Shown: positions 1 through 11,004 of the stretch, in pieces
How the letters are laid out: each line of letters opens with the position of its first letter
Position numbering within the stretch: position 1 is the first letter of the stretch
Assembly: GCA_021842465.1 (NCBI GenBank)
Contig: JAKBZN010000007.1
Location: 1 to 64,000 of the forward strand
Length of the DNA stretch: 64,000 bases
Origin: Pseudomonadota bacterium
Lineage (GTDB): Bacteria > Pseudomonadota > Gammaproteobacteria > Burkholderiales > Burkholderiaceae_F
Reading direction: 5' to 3'
Program-made: the position numbers and the translations under genes
The notes under the pieces: model-generated
Told to the model about the DNA's origin: nothing
Databases searched by the model: none
The model's input: only the letters and a program-made list of their open reading frames with translations

Positions 1-74
1 GAAGCGGATATTTCGGGAAAATTACGATTCGCCAAGAAATGTTGTATTTTCCCTACGTGTGATACCTTGCGGGC

Positions 75-1535
<1,461 letters not shown>

Positions 1536-1538
1536 CGG

Positions 1539-2606
1539 TCATCGCGAGGCCCGCAGATCCAACGCCAGGGCCACCGCGGCATCGACCTCCTCGTACTCCG
1601 GCCACCCCGCCGAGCCGCCCACCAATCGCACCTGCGCGCCGATCGGCCGGGTCTTGGCCGGATCGGTGACGCCGAAGACCCCGATCAGCCGGGCGCCAAC
1701 CGCCCCGGCCAGATGCCCTGGCCCGCTGTCGTTGGCCACGACGAGGCGGCTCCCCGCCAGCAGCGCGGCGAACGCGCCCAGATCCAGCGGTTCGAGGAAC
1801 ACCGCGTCCGGGCAGGCGGCGCGGGCACCGGCCTCTTCGCCCGGCCCAGGACACACCACGGGGGATTCCCCGGCCGCCCGCAACGCGCGCGCCAGCCGTC
1901 CGAACCCCTCCCACGCTTTGACCTTGCCGTGATGCTGTCCGCGCACCGTGGGACACAGCACGACATATCCGTCCCGCACGCCCGCACGCGCGAGGGCTGC
2001 GCGCGCGCCCCCCCATGCCGCATCGGGAATGCGCAGCACCGGCGTACCGGCCGCCTCCGGCCCGTCGCCGGACCGCCCCAGCCACGTCCGCGCCAGGTGC
2101 AGGTAATACGCGCTGGTGTGCATGTCCCCATGCCATTGCGCGGGAACCGCGACCGGCGCAGCAAGCAGCCAGCCTCGACCATCGGTGCGGTACCCCGTCG
2201 CACGCATGCCGGCCCGGCGGACCTCCCAGGCCGAAGAGAACGAATTCGGGAACAGCAGCGCCTCGCCGCGCCCCGGCTCAGCCCGACGCCAGGCCCGCAA
2301 TGCCGCGATCCGCGCCCCTCGCTCGGGCGCCCAGGGCAACACCGGCCAGGCGTATCCAGCAAACAGTTCGGCGGCCCAGGGTCGCCCGAAAAGCGTCAAG
2401 GATGCACCGCGCTCCGCCAGAAGATCCAGCGCGGGCAGCGTCATGCAGGCGTCGCCGAGATGGTTCGGCAAGCGAACGAGTAGGGAACCCAATGTGTCAT
2501 TCCTCCCGATTCCGGTGGTGAACGCCGACAACCGCGGCACGGGTTTCCCTCGTGTCCCGAGCCCCCGCATGCCGGCGATCCGTGCAATCTGCCAGAATAC
2601 CGCCAT
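1539..2606 (-). CDS. Glycosyltransferase family 9 (ADP-heptose:LPS heptosyltransferase-like)
   Basis: Reading frame 1539..3611; LLVRLPNHLGDACMTLPALDLL and VANDSGPGHLAGAVGARLIGVFG motifs of GT9; start placed at ATG 2606 (uncertain). Confidence 0.8.
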   Translation of the reverse strand: MAVFWQIARIAGMRGLGTRGKPVPRLSAFTTGIGRNDTLGSLLVRLPNHLGDACMTLPALDLLAERGASLTLFGRPWAAELFAGYAWPVLPWAPERGARIAALRAWRRAEPGRGEALLFPNSFSSAWEVRRAGMRATGYRTDGRGWLLAAPVAVPAQWHGDMHTSAYYLHLARTWLGRSGDGPEAAGTPVLRIPDAAWGGARAALARAGVRDGYVVLCPTVRGQHHGKVKAWEGFGRLARALRAAGESPVVCPGPGEEAGARAACPDAVFLEPLDLGAFAALLAGSRLVVANDSGPGHLAGAVGARLIGVFGVTDPAKTRPIGAQVRLVGGSAGWPEYEEVDAAVALALDLRASR

Positions 2607-2699
2607 GTCCGCCCCGCCATTCGACCGGAACACGCCGGGACCGCGGACCGACGCCCCGGAAGGGCGGTTCAACGCACTGAACGGAACGTCCATTCCCTG

Positions 2700-4502
2700 A
2701 TGTCCCCCGCAACCGCCGTACCGGGCTCCGGCCCCTTCCGCCGTCTTGCCGACCCCAACCTGCGCCGCATGATCGCCCTGGTGTGGGCGCACCGCCCCAT
2801 CCTGGGACTGGCCACCGTCACGATGGCCATCGACGCATCCTGCCAGGGGCTGATCGCCAAGCTCACCGCGGTCCTGCTCGGGCACGGGATCATCCGCAAC
2901 GACCCGCGGTTCGGCTACTGGATGCCGCTCGCCTTCATCGGCGTATTCGTCGTGCGCGGTCTGGCGAACTTCTCCAGTTCCTACCTCGTGAACGTGGCGT
3001 CGCAGAACGTGCTGATCAGCCTGCGCGGGGAAATGTTCCAGCGCCTGCTCCACTGGCCGCAGGCCACCATCGAGAACACCCCCTCCGGGATCGTCATCTC
3101 CAAGTTCCTCAACGAAGCGAGCAACGCCCTCTCGCTCACCGCCGAGGTGTTGCTCACCGCCGTGCGCGAATCGTTCACCACCATCGCGCTGCTCGGACTG
3201 CTGCTTTTCGACAACTGGCGGCTCACGCTGCTGACCGTCGTCGTCGGCCCGACGATTGCCACGGTGCTGCGCTCGATCGGCAAGCGGCTGCACCGGCTCA
3301 ACCGGGAAAGCCAGGCCATGCTGGGCGAAATGACGCGCGCAGTGCAAGAGGCGCACGACGCGGGGCGCATCGTCAAGGTCTACGGCGGCCAGGCGTATGA
3401 GACCCGCCGGTTCGATGCCATCAACCAGCGCCTCCGCCGCTTCGCGATCAAGATGCAGATCGCCGTCGGCGCCTCGACCCCGGCGACCCAGATCGTCGCC
3501 GCGACCGGTATTGCCGTCGTGATCACCATCGCGATGTGGCAGGCCCGCCACGGGCAACTCACCGGCAGCCAGTTCATCGAGTTTCTGACGGCCGCACTGA
3601 TGGTGCTGCAACCGCTACGGCGCTTGTCGTCGATCAACAGCGCCACCGCACGCATGGCGGCGGCGGCGGAGAGCGTGTTCGGGATGATCGATTCGTCCCA
3701 GGAAGCCGAAACCGGCACGCGCGAGCTGGCGCGTGCCGCCGGCGCGATCACCTTCCGCGACGTCTCCTTCGAATACCCGGGGGCCGCCGCGGCGGCGCTG
3801 CATCACGTGAACCTGACCGTCCGCGCCGGCGAGACGATCGCCCTGGTCGGGCACTCCGGCGCCGGCAAGACGACCCTCCTCAACCTGCTGCCGCGCTTCC
3901 TGCGCCCGACGGCGGGGGAGATCCTGCTCGACGATATCCCGATCGCGGACCTGACGCTTGCCAGCCTGCGCCGCCAGATCGCCCTGGTTTCCCAGGACGT
4001 GGTGCTCTTCGACGATACGATCCGCGCCAACATCGCCTATGGCGCGGGAATTCCCGAGGGCGAGGTCGGCCTGGACCGAATCCGCGCCGCCGCGGAGGCC
4101 GCCTACCTGCTGCCGTTGATCGAATCGCTGCCCAACGGCTTCGACACCCGAATCGGCGAAAACGCCGTCAAGCTCTCGGGCGGGCAGCGCCAGCGCCTGT
4201 CGATCGCGCGCGCCCTGCTCAAGGATGCGCCCATCCTGCTCCTCGACGAAGCGACCTCGGCGCTGGACTCGGAGTCCGAGCGGATGATCCAGATGTCGCT
4301 CGAACGCCTGATGCGCGGCCGCACCACCTTCGTCGTCGCGCACCGGCTGTCGACGATCGAGCATGCCGACCGCATCGTCGCGATGGAACACGGCCGGATT
4401 GCCGAGATCGGCACGCATGGGGAACTGCTGGCCCATGGCGGGCTCTACGCCAATCTGCACCGGATCCAGTTCTCCGCGGCACGGGCTTCCGAGCCGGCAT
4501 GA
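2700..4502 (+). CDS. msbA: Lipid A export ABC transporter, permease/ATP-binding protein MsbA
   Basis: 600 aa; TM half plus Walker [10 protein letters not shown], signature [32 protein letters not shown]. Confidence 0.92.
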   Translation: MSPATAVPGSGPFRRLADPNLRRMIALVWAHRPILGLATVTMAIDASCQGLIAKLTAVLLGHGIIRNDPRFGYWMPLAFIGVFVVRGLANFSSSYLVNVASQNVLISLRGEMFQRLLHWPQATIENTPSGIVISKFLNEASNALSLTAEVLLTAVRESFTTIALLGLLLFDNWRLTLLTVVVGPTIATVLRSIGKRLHRLNRESQAMLGEMTRAVQEAHDAGRIVKVYGGQAYETRRFDAINQRLRRFAIKMQIAVGASTPATQIVAATGIAVVITIAMWQARHGQLTGSQFIEFLTAALMVLQPLRRLSSINSATARMAAAAESVFGMIDSSQEAETGTRELARAAGAITFRDVSFEYPGAAAAALHHVNLTVRAGETIALVGHSGAGKTTLLNLLPRFLRPTAGEILLDDIPIADLTLASLRRQIALVSQDVVLFDDTIRANIAYGAGIPEGEVGLDRIRAAAEAAYLLPLIESLPNGFDTRIGENAVKLSGGQRQRLSIARALLKDAPILLLDEATSALDSESERMIQMSLERLMRGRTTFVVAHRLSTIEHADRIVAMEHGRIAEIGTHGELLAHGGLYANLHRIQFSAARASEPA

Positions 4503-4596
4503 GTCGCCCCGTGCGGCGGAACCGCGGCCGCACCATACTTTTGACGGAGAGTAACGGTCATGACGACGTACCCGCTTCGAAGGAGGGACACCAGCC

Positions 4597-4671
4597 GTCA
4601 TCGCGAGGCCCGTAGGGCCGTGGCGATCCACGAAACGACTGGATTGCTTCGGGCTTCGCCCTCGCAATGAC
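4597..4671. repeat. Interspersed imperfect palindromic repeat (75 bp)
   Basis: GTCATCGCGAGGCCCGTAGGGCC...GGATTGCTTCGGGCTTCGCCCTCGCAATGAC; ends are inverted copies; related element at 25238..25313. Confidence 0.75.
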
Positions 4672-4766
4672 AATTGTTTCATTGCGTTAATCTCCGTGCA
4701 ATCCTTGGCGCCGCGAATTGCCTACACTAGCGTGCTTTCGTACGGGTTCAACGACGTCCTCCGGCA

Positions 4767-5846
4767 ATGACCTTCTTCATCGAGGCGCTTCTTTCCTGTC
4801 TGCTCACCGCGGCGCTGATCGTCTGGCTGCGCCGGCCCGCGCTCCGCTTCGGATTGGTCGACCACACCGGCGGGCGCAAGCGGCATGGCGGGGCCGTGCC
4901 GCGGATCGGCGGACTGTCCCTCACCCTGGGATTCTCGGTGGTGCTGCTGTTCTCCGCCTCGGTCTTGTCCCATTACGCAATTGCGCTCGTCGCCGTCGCG
5001 GCCCTCGCGGCGGTCGGACTGCTCGACGACATGGGAGAGGTGTCCGCGCGGACGAAACTCGGCGTCCAGGCGCTCGCCGCGCTGCTGATGACCTCGTGGG
5101 CCAACGTGTTCCTGGAGAACCTCGGCAACCTGTTCGGGCACGGGCCGATCGAACTGCGCAACTGGGGCATCCCGCTCACCCTGTTCGCCACCGTGGCGGT
5201 GATCAACGGCCTCAACATGCTCGACGGCCTCGACGGACTGGCCGGCGGGGTGGCGTTTTCCAACCTCGCCTTCTTTGCGTTCCTCGCCGCATCCCTCCGG
5301 GATCTCGACGCCGTCAAGCTGCTCGCGGTGCTGCTGGGCGCCATTGCCGGATTCCTGGTGTTCAACCTGCCGCATCCGTGGCGCAGCGCCCAGCGCCGAA
5401 CGTTCCTCGGCGACACGGGCAGCCTGGTTCTCGGCTTCTTCGTCGCCTGGTTCTCCGTGGCGCTGACGCAGCGGCCGGCCGCCCACGTTCCGCCCATCGT
5501 CATGCCGTGGATCCTCGGCGTCGTCCTGCTGGACACGTTCACCGTCACCATCCGCCGCACGCTGCGCCGACGCGACCCGACCGTTCCCGACCGCGGACAC
5601 ATCCATCACCTGCTGCTGCGGCGCGGATTCACCGAACGGGAGACGCTGGCGATCCTGCTCGGCGGCAATGCGCTGCTGGGCCTGATCGGGATCGTGCTCT
5701 GGCGGTCCGGCATTCCGGACCGGGTCAGCTTCCTGCTGTTCCTGGGCGTCATCGCGGCATACGTGGCAGCGTTCCTTTTTCCCAATCGGTTGTTCCGTCG
5801 GCGCGGCCGGGCCGTGGGCACGGCCGGAAGCTCGCATTCCCGGTAA
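4767..5846 (+). CDS. MraY/WecA-like undecaprenyl-phosphate sugar-phosphate transferase (GT4 family)
   Basis: 359 aa polytopic; NGLNMLDGLDGLAGG, FLGDTGS and GHIHHLLLRRG motifs. Confidence 0.88.
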   Translation: MTFFIEALLSCLLTAALIVWLRRPALRFGLVDHTGGRKRHGGAVPRIGGLSLTLGFSVVLLFSASVLSHYAIALVAVAALAAVGLLDDMGEVSARTKLGVQALAALLMTSWANVFLENLGNLFGHGPIELRNWGIPLTLFATVAVINGLNMLDGLDGLAGGVAFSNLAFFAFLAASLRDLDAVKLLAVLLGAIAGFLVFNLPHPWRSAQRRTFLGDTGSLVLGFFVAWFSVALTQRPAAHVPPIVMPWILGVVLLDTFTVTIRRTLRRRDPTVPDRGHIHHLLLRRGFTERETLAILLGGNALLGLIGIVLWRSGIPDRVSFLLFLGVIAAYVAAFLFPNRLFRRRGRAVGTAGSSHSR

Positions 5847-5855
5847 CGCTCGGAT

Positions 5856-6046
5856 ATCGCTACACGACCCTGGCCGCAGAAGCCGCGCATGCGCGCGGCA
5901 AGCGGGCCGGCGCGGCGCAGTTGCTGCGATCGCCGGCGCTACGGTTCGTGAAGTTCCACGTGCTGCGACCGGGCCTTCTCGACGGGGTCCCGGGCCTGAT
6001 CCACATCCTGATCGGCTGCGGCGGCAGTTTCTTGAAGTATGCGAAG
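5856..6046 (+). pseudogene. Duplicated 3' fragment of a family-2 glycosyltransferase gene (direct repeat copy 1)
   Basis: 191 bp identical to 10712..10902 except 4 substitutions, no indels (constant offset 4856); encodes only YTTLAAEAAHARGKRAGAAQLL...LIHILIGCGGSFLKYAK. Confidence 0.85.
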
Positions 6047-6083
6047 ATCGGGCACTGCAGAATCGCCCCGCCGCGCCACGGCA

Positions 6084-7268
6084 ATGATGCAACTCCGAAA
6101 GCGCCTCAAAAACTCGCCGCTATATCACCTCGAGTGCCTGCGACGGACGCTGCGCATCCTGGCGATCGACGCCACACTGCCGAGGCCGCCGCGCCATCCG
6201 GATCGCCGCGGCCGCAAGATCGGCCTGGTCAAGCGGGGCGGGATCGGCGACTGGATCCTTTTTTCCCCCGCCCTCGAAGCATTGCGCAACGGCTTTCCCG
6301 CGCAGGACACCGAGATCGTCGTCTATACGGAAGCACGTACCGCCGAGATCGCCGGGATGATCGGCCTCGCCGACCGCATCGTCGTATTCGACCGCCACGC
6401 CGTGCGCAAGCGCGCGTGGGTCCGGCATCGCCTGCTGTCCGACCTGCGGCGCGAAGCGTTCGACGTCTGGATCGACGCGGACATCTCGCGCACCAGCATC
6501 GGCGATGCGTTCGCCTTGGCCAGCGCCGCGCCGATCCGCCTGGGATACGCGGCCAGCGCGCTGGAGCGCTGCCACGCGCGAATCGAGCGCCGCGCCTACA
6601 CCGACCTGCTCCCGGACAAAACGGGGAAAATCCACATGTCGGTGCGCTTCGACCGCTTGATCCGGCACGCCCTGGAACGCGCGGCGCCCGCGGCGGGCCG
6701 CACACCGGTCGTGCAGCCATCCGGTCTGCAGGCATACGCCTGGGACGGCCGGGAAAGTCGCACGCTGGTGATCGCCCCTGCCGCAAGCGCATCCACCCGC
6801 ATCTGGCCGGCGGAACGGTTTGCCGAACTGGCGGCATCGCTGGCGCGCGATCACGGCCTGCGGCCGGTCGTCGTCGGCGGCACCGCGGACGCGGAACTCT
6901 GCAACCGGATCGCATCGATGCTCGCCGGCTTCGACGCGCAGAGCCTGACTGGCCGCCACACCCTCGCCGGGCTGTTCGACCTGATCCGCAGCGCCCGACT
7001 GCTTCTCACCAGCGAGAGCGCGCCGATGCACATCGGGCGGCTCACCGGGACTCCGACGCTCGCGATGGTCTCCGGTGCCGATTTCACGAGCTACTCCGCC
7101 TATCCTCCCGCCCCCCATTTCGCCGTCGCCAGCCATCCCGACCGCAGTTGTTTCGACTGCCGGTGGCACTGCATTCATCCGGTGCCGGATCCCGGGGCAA
7201 TCCGGCGGTGTCTCGACGAGGTGAGCGTGGAGCAGGCCAGCACGCTCGCGGAACAACTCCTGCGATGA
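6084..7268 (+). CDS. Glycosyltransferase family 9 protein
   Basis: MMQLRKRLKN...KIGLVKRGGIGDWILFSPALEALRNGFP; LLLTSESAPMHIGRLTGTPTLAMV; start could be 6039. Confidence 0.8.
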   Translation: MMQLRKRLKNSPLYHLECLRRTLRILAIDATLPRPPRHPDRRGRKIGLVKRGGIGDWILFSPALEALRNGFPAQDTEIVVYTEARTAEIAGMIGLADRIVVFDRHAVRKRAWVRHRLLSDLRREAFDVWIDADISRTSIGDAFALASAAPIRLGYAASALERCHARIERRAYTDLLPDKTGKIHMSVRFDRLIRHALERAAPAAGRTPVVQPSGLQAYAWDGRESRTLVIAPAASASTRIWPAERFAELAASLARDHGLRPVVVGGTADAELCNRIASMLAGFDAQSLTGRHTLAGLFDLIRSARLLLTSESAPMHIGRLTGTPTLAMVSGADFTSYSAYPPAPHFAVASHPDRSCFDCRWHCIHPVPDPGAIRRCLDEVSVEQASTLAEQLLR

Positions 7269-8002
7269 CCAGCCTCTTGTTTTGTACCGGCTATGTGCGC
7301 GACGCGCAGCATTGGCATGCCCGCTATCGGCGCTGGCTCGACTTCTACGCCGACGGTCCGATCGACCATGCGAAGCGCGTGGTGATCGACGATGGATCTC
7401 CCTATTTGCCGCCACCGGCGGAAATCGATGTCGTCGCGGACGCGCCGTCGGCAGGACGTTCGCCGCGGCGGGATGTGCTGCTGCACTTCGCGCAGCATCT
7501 CGGCCGACAGAGCGGCGCAGCCTATCCGGGGTGGTGGCGGAGCTTTTTCCATTCCCTCGATCTTGCGCGTGCCATGGGAGCGGAAAAAATCGTCCATATC
7601 GAATCCGATGCCTATGTCCTGCGTCCCCGTTTGGCGGAATTTCTGAATGGCCTGCGTACAGGCTGGCATGTCCTGTGGATTCCGACCTACGGCATGCCCG
7701 AGACCGCCATCCAGGTCATCTGCGCCGACCAGTTCCAACAATTCGATGCCTTCCGGAGCGACCCCGGAAATCAAATCAACGAGCGCATCGCCGAGCATAT
7801 CCTCCCCTTTACGGACATCCACAAGGAGTTCATCGGCGATCGGTATAGCGAGTTCAAGCGCAACCGGGGAATTTTCCGGTCCCGGAAGTTCGACCGGATC
7901 CCGTTGTTTCAGAGGGATTTTTTCTGGGCGCCGATCCCTCCTGAAGCGGATTTCGCCACCCAGGTGGTGCCGCGGCAGACCGTTGCATTCTGCCGCCGGT
8001 AG
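7265..8002 (+). CDS. Conserved hypothetical protein in glycan locus, possible glycosyltransferase-like
   Basis: ATG overlaps stop of upstream GT9 (ATGA); 245 aa; contains ESDAYVLRP after IVHI, resembling a D-x-D-like segment. Confidence 0.55.
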   Translation: MTSLLFCTGYVRDAQHWHARYRRWLDFYADGPIDHAKRVVIDDGSPYLPPPAEIDVVADAPSAGRSPRRDVLLHFAQHLGRQSGAAYPGWWRSFFHSLDLARAMGAEKIVHIESDAYVLRPRLAEFLNGLRTGWHVLWIPTYGMPETAIQVICADQFQQFDAFRSDPGNQINERIAEHILPFTDIHKEFIGDRYSEFKRNRGIFRSRKFDRIPLFQRDFFWAPIPPEADFATQVVPRQTVAFCRR

Positions 8003-8025
8003 GCGGGGCTGCGCAGACAACGAGG

Positions 8026-8232
8026 ATGTTTCGTCCGGATCATCGCCTCCGATTCCGGGGTGGAATCCGGGTGCTTCGCGAGAAACTGCAGGGTAAACTC
8101 CCGGGGCTTCAGCAAGAAACCTGCGCGATCCGGGCGGACATGAAAGCCATGGAAATGAAACTGACCATTCGCACCGGCGGCATGATGACCGTCATGACCG
8201 GAATCCTCTATACGCTGCTGCGACTGCACTGA
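8026..8232 (+). CDS. Small ORF; C-terminus resembles DUF1640-type coiled-coil/single-TM proteins, possible remnant
   Basis: 68 aa ending RADMKAMEMKLTIRTGGMMTVMTGILYTLLRLH. Confidence 0.35.
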   Translation: MFRPDHRLRFRGGIRVLREKLQGKLPGLQQETCAIRADMKAMEMKLTIRTGGMMTVMTGILYTLLRLH

Positions 8233-8278
8233 TCTCGCCACGCCGGCAACCGGCCGGCGGCGGATTCGACCCTCCCCC

Positions 8279-9184
8279 ATGTTCACCATCCTCATCCCCA
8301 CCTGGAACAACCTGTCGTTCCTGAAACTCTGCGTCGAAAGCATCCGCCGGCACTCGGCCTTCGACCACGAAATCCTCATCCACGTCAACGACGGCTCGGA
8401 CGGAACGCTCGAATGGGTGCGCAACCAGGGGCTGCGCCATACCCACAGCACCGGCAACATCGGCATCTGTTTCGCACTCAATCAATTGAGCCGTCTGGCC
8501 ACCCGCGACTGGCTGCTCTACCTCAACGACGACATGGTCTGCACGCCCGGCTGGGACACCGCCCTGCTGGCCGCCACATCACGGCTCGCGACGCCGCTGT
8601 GCTTTCTTTCGTCGCTGCTCATCGAACCGAACCAGGGAACGAACGGCAACGTCCTGTGCCGCGATTTCGGTCGCGGACCGGAATCCTTCGACGAAGCGGG
8701 ATTGCTGACCTACGCCGCATCCCTGCGCGAAGCCGACCGCAGCGGCGCCGCCAGCCAGCCGACGCTGGTACGGCGGGAACTCTGGCACCTGGTTGGCGGC
8801 TACAGCATCGAGTTCGGCCCCGGAATGAGCAGCGACGACGACTTCCTGATGAAACTCTGGATCGCCGGGTGCCGCGATTTTCACATCATCGGCGGCAGCC
8901 TCGTCTATCACTTCGCCTGCCGCAGCACGGGCCGCGTGCGCCGCAATCGCGGACACCGGGAGTTCCTGATGAAATGGGGCATCACGTGGCGGGAATTCCG
9001 GCGGGACTATCTTCGGCGGTCCGCCACCGTCCCCTCCGGCGAACTGCCCGCCGTACCCGTGCCCAGCATGCAAAGCCGGATGAAACGGATGTTCCACGGC
9101 GCCAAGGGATTCCCGCTCGAAGATCTCCGCGCGTGGGACGACAACCCCAGCCGGCACCTCGTGCTTTCCGAACCGCCACGATAG
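8279..9184 (+). CDS. Glycosyltransferase family 2 protein
   Basis: MFTILIPTWNNLSFLKLCVESIRRHS...DGTLEWVRN, YLNDDM. Confidence 0.85.
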   Translation: MFTILIPTWNNLSFLKLCVESIRRHSAFDHEILIHVNDGSDGTLEWVRNQGLRHTHSTGNIGICFALNQLSRLATRDWLLYLNDDMVCTPGWDTALLAATSRLATPLCFLSSLLIEPNQGTNGNVLCRDFGRGPESFDEAGLLTYAASLREADRSGAASQPTLVRRELWHLVGGYSIEFGPGMSSDDDFLMKLWIAGCRDFHIIGGSLVYHFACRSTGRVRRNRGHREFLMKWGITWREFRRDYLRRSATVPSGELPAVPVPSMQSRMKRMFHGAKGFPLEDLRAWDDNPSRHLVLSEPPR

Positions 9185-9224
9185 ACTGCCCTTTGCGCAC
9201 GCGCCACTTTTTCGTAAAATATGC

Positions 9225-9234
9225 GCCAATTGGC
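9225..9234. promoter_or_regulatory. Candidate TA operator palindrome
   Basis: GCCAATTGGC perfect palindrome 15 bp before the antitoxin ATG (9249), with flanking TTCGT...ACGAA. Confidence 0.35.
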
Positions 9235-9248
9235 AAACGAAAGACAAA

Positions 9249-9701
9249 ATGAGCCTTGCATCGGCAACACGCTTGGGTGTCTCGGTTGAATCCCTGCTTG
9301 GCGGCAGACAGGTCTTGCAAGCCAAGCCGCGCACTCCGTTGGATTGGGTGTCGATCATTCGCCAGGGGATTCCGTCCTTGGCCATCGATTCGCTGGCCAA
9401 AACCATCCATGTAACCCATTCCGAATTGGCGACGGCATTGGGCATACCGGAACGTACGCTGGCCAGGCGCAAGAAGGAAGGAACGCTGAGCAGCGAGGAG
9501 ACCGCCAAAATTGTGCGCCTCGCCCGCGTGATCCGACGTGCCGAGGAAGTTTTCGAAGACCTGGAGATTTCCCTCGACTGGCTGAAATCTCCCAATGCCT
9601 CCCTGTCCGGCGCAACTCCGTTTTCCTTGCTGGACACCGACATCGGCGCAGAAAACGTGATGGATACCCTCGGCCGCATCGAACACGGCGTGTTTGCGTA
9701 A
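9249..9701 (+). CDS. DUF2384/Xre-MbcA-ParS-type antitoxin
   Basis: 150 aa; ELATALGIPERTLARRKKEGTLSSEETAKIVRLARVIRRAEEVFED; 1-bp overlap with downstream RES ORF. Confidence 0.88.
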   Translation: MSLASATRLGVSVESLLGGRQVLQAKPRTPLDWVSIIRQGIPSLAIDSLAKTIHVTHSELATALGIPERTLARRKKEGTLSSEETAKIVRLARVIRRAEEVFEDLEISLDWLKSPNASLSGATPFSLLDTDIGAENVMDTLGRIEHGVFA

Positions 9702-10168
9702 TGCCCACGGTGTGGCGGCTGCTTTCGGCCCGATATGCGGAATCCGCGTTCTCGGGCGATGGCGCCCGCCTTTATGGAGGTCGGTGGAACCGCAAAGGGG
9801 TACCGATCGTTTATACCGCCGGCAGCCAGTCGCTGGCGATGCTCGAACTACTCGTGCAGGACGAGCCGCTACGCGCCCGCTACGTCATGATTCCGGCCAT
9901 GCTGCCGAGGAACCTGAGGATCGAACGCCTCGCGCCCGAACAACTTCCGGGCGACTGGCGCGGCCTTGCCGCACGGGAATCGCTGCAGGCAATCGGAACG
10001 GGTTGGGCAAAGCGCCAGTCAAGCCCAGTCTTGGCCGTGCCCAGCGCGGTCATTCCGTCCGAAACCAATTACCTGCTCAACCCATTGCACCCGGCGTTCG
10101 GCAAGATCGAGATCGGAAAACCGCAGGAATTCATCACCGATTTGCGCCGGAAAAGGCGATCCCGGTGA
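9701..10168 (+). CDS. RES-domain toxin
   Basis: WRLLSARYAESAFSGDGARLYGGRWNRKGVPIVYTAGSQSLAMLELLV; LLNPLHPAFGKIEI. Confidence 0.9.
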   Translation: MPTVWRLLSARYAESAFSGDGARLYGGRWNRKGVPIVYTAGSQSLAMLELLVQDEPLRARYVMIPAMLPRNLRIERLAPEQLPGDWRGLAARESLQAIGTGWAKRQSSPVLAVPSAVIPSETNYLLNPLHPAFGKIEIGKPQEFITDLRRKRRSR

Positions 10169-10182
10169 TCTGTGACCGCCCC

Positions 10183-10941
10183 ATGCACCCGATATCCGCC
10201 GTCCTCATCTCCCGCAACGCCGCATCCCAACTGGAAGCCTGCCTCGGCGCGGTCTCGTTCTGCGACGAGATCCTGGTCGTCGATAGCGGCAGCACCGACG
10301 ACACCGTCGCGATCGCGCAGCGCCGCGGCGCCCGCGTGATCGCCACCCACTGGCGCGGATTCGGGCCGCAGAAGCAGTTTGCGGTGGGGCAGGCAAGCCA
10401 CGACTGGGTACTCTGCGTCGACGCCGACGAGCGGGTGAGCGAGCGCCTGCGGGACGCCATCCTCGCAACCCTCGCGGCGCCGGCATGCGCCGCCTACATG
10501 TTCCCCCGCTGCAACCGATTTCTGGGGCGCTACCTGCGCCACGGCGAAGGCTATCCCGACTGGAGCCTGCGGCTGTTCGACCGCCGCCATGCGCGATGGT
10601 CGGACGACGCGGTCCACGAAAAGGTGCTGACCGACGGTGCGGTCGGACGTCTGCATGGCGATCTGATCCACGACTCGGCGGAGACCCTGGAGCACTACCT
10701 GGAAAAGCAGAATCGCTACACGACCCTGGCCGCAGAAGCCGCGCATGCGCGCGGCAAGCGGGCCGGCGCGGCGCAGTTGCTGCTATCGCCGGCGCTACGG
10801 TTCGTGAAGTTCTACGTGCTGCGACTGGGCTTTCTCGACGGGGTCCCGGGCCTGATCCACATCCTGATCGGCTGCGGCGGCAGTTTCTTGAAGTATGCGA
10901 AGCTCCGGGCGATGCAGACTCGGACTTCCTTCCCCCGATGA
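10183..10941 (+). CDS. Glycosyltransferase family 2 (LPS core WaaE/KdtX-like)
   Basis: ISAVLISRNAASQLEACLGAVSFCDEILVVDSGSTDDTVAIA...VLCVDADERVS; 3' end is repeat copy 2 (10712..10902). Confidence 0.85.
   Translation: MHPISAVLISRNAASQLEACLGAVSFCDEILVVDSGSTDDTVAIAQRRGARVIATHWRGFGPQKQFAVGQASHDWVLCVDADERVSERLRDAILATLAAPACAAYMFPRCNRFLGRYLRHGEGYPDWSLRLFDRRHARWSDDAVHEKVLTDGAVGRLHGDLIHDSAETLEHYLEKQNRYTTLAAEAAHARGKRAGAAQLLLSPALRFVKFYVLRLGFLDGVPGLIHILIGCGGSFLKYAKLRAMQTRTSFPR
10712..10902 (+). repeat. 191-bp direct repeat copy 2 (intact GT2 3' end)
   Basis: Same sequence as 5856..6046 with 4 substitutions. Confidence 0.9.
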
Positions 10942-11004
10942 TGCAGTTTCGGCTGCGCCTCGAGCAGGCTGGCGCGCTGGCCAACCGCCTCTTGCAATTG
11001 CGCC

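Noticed and set aside
1539-1560. Third copy of the interspersed repeat at the rng/GT9 convergent end
   Set aside because: Only a ~17-bp half match (GGTCATCGCGAGGCCCG), too short to call and inside the GT9 C-terminal codons.
4718-8002. 1094-aa + strand ORF
   Set aside because: Only its last ~245 codons (7265..8002) look coding; the rest overlaps the wecA-like and GT9 genes out of frame.
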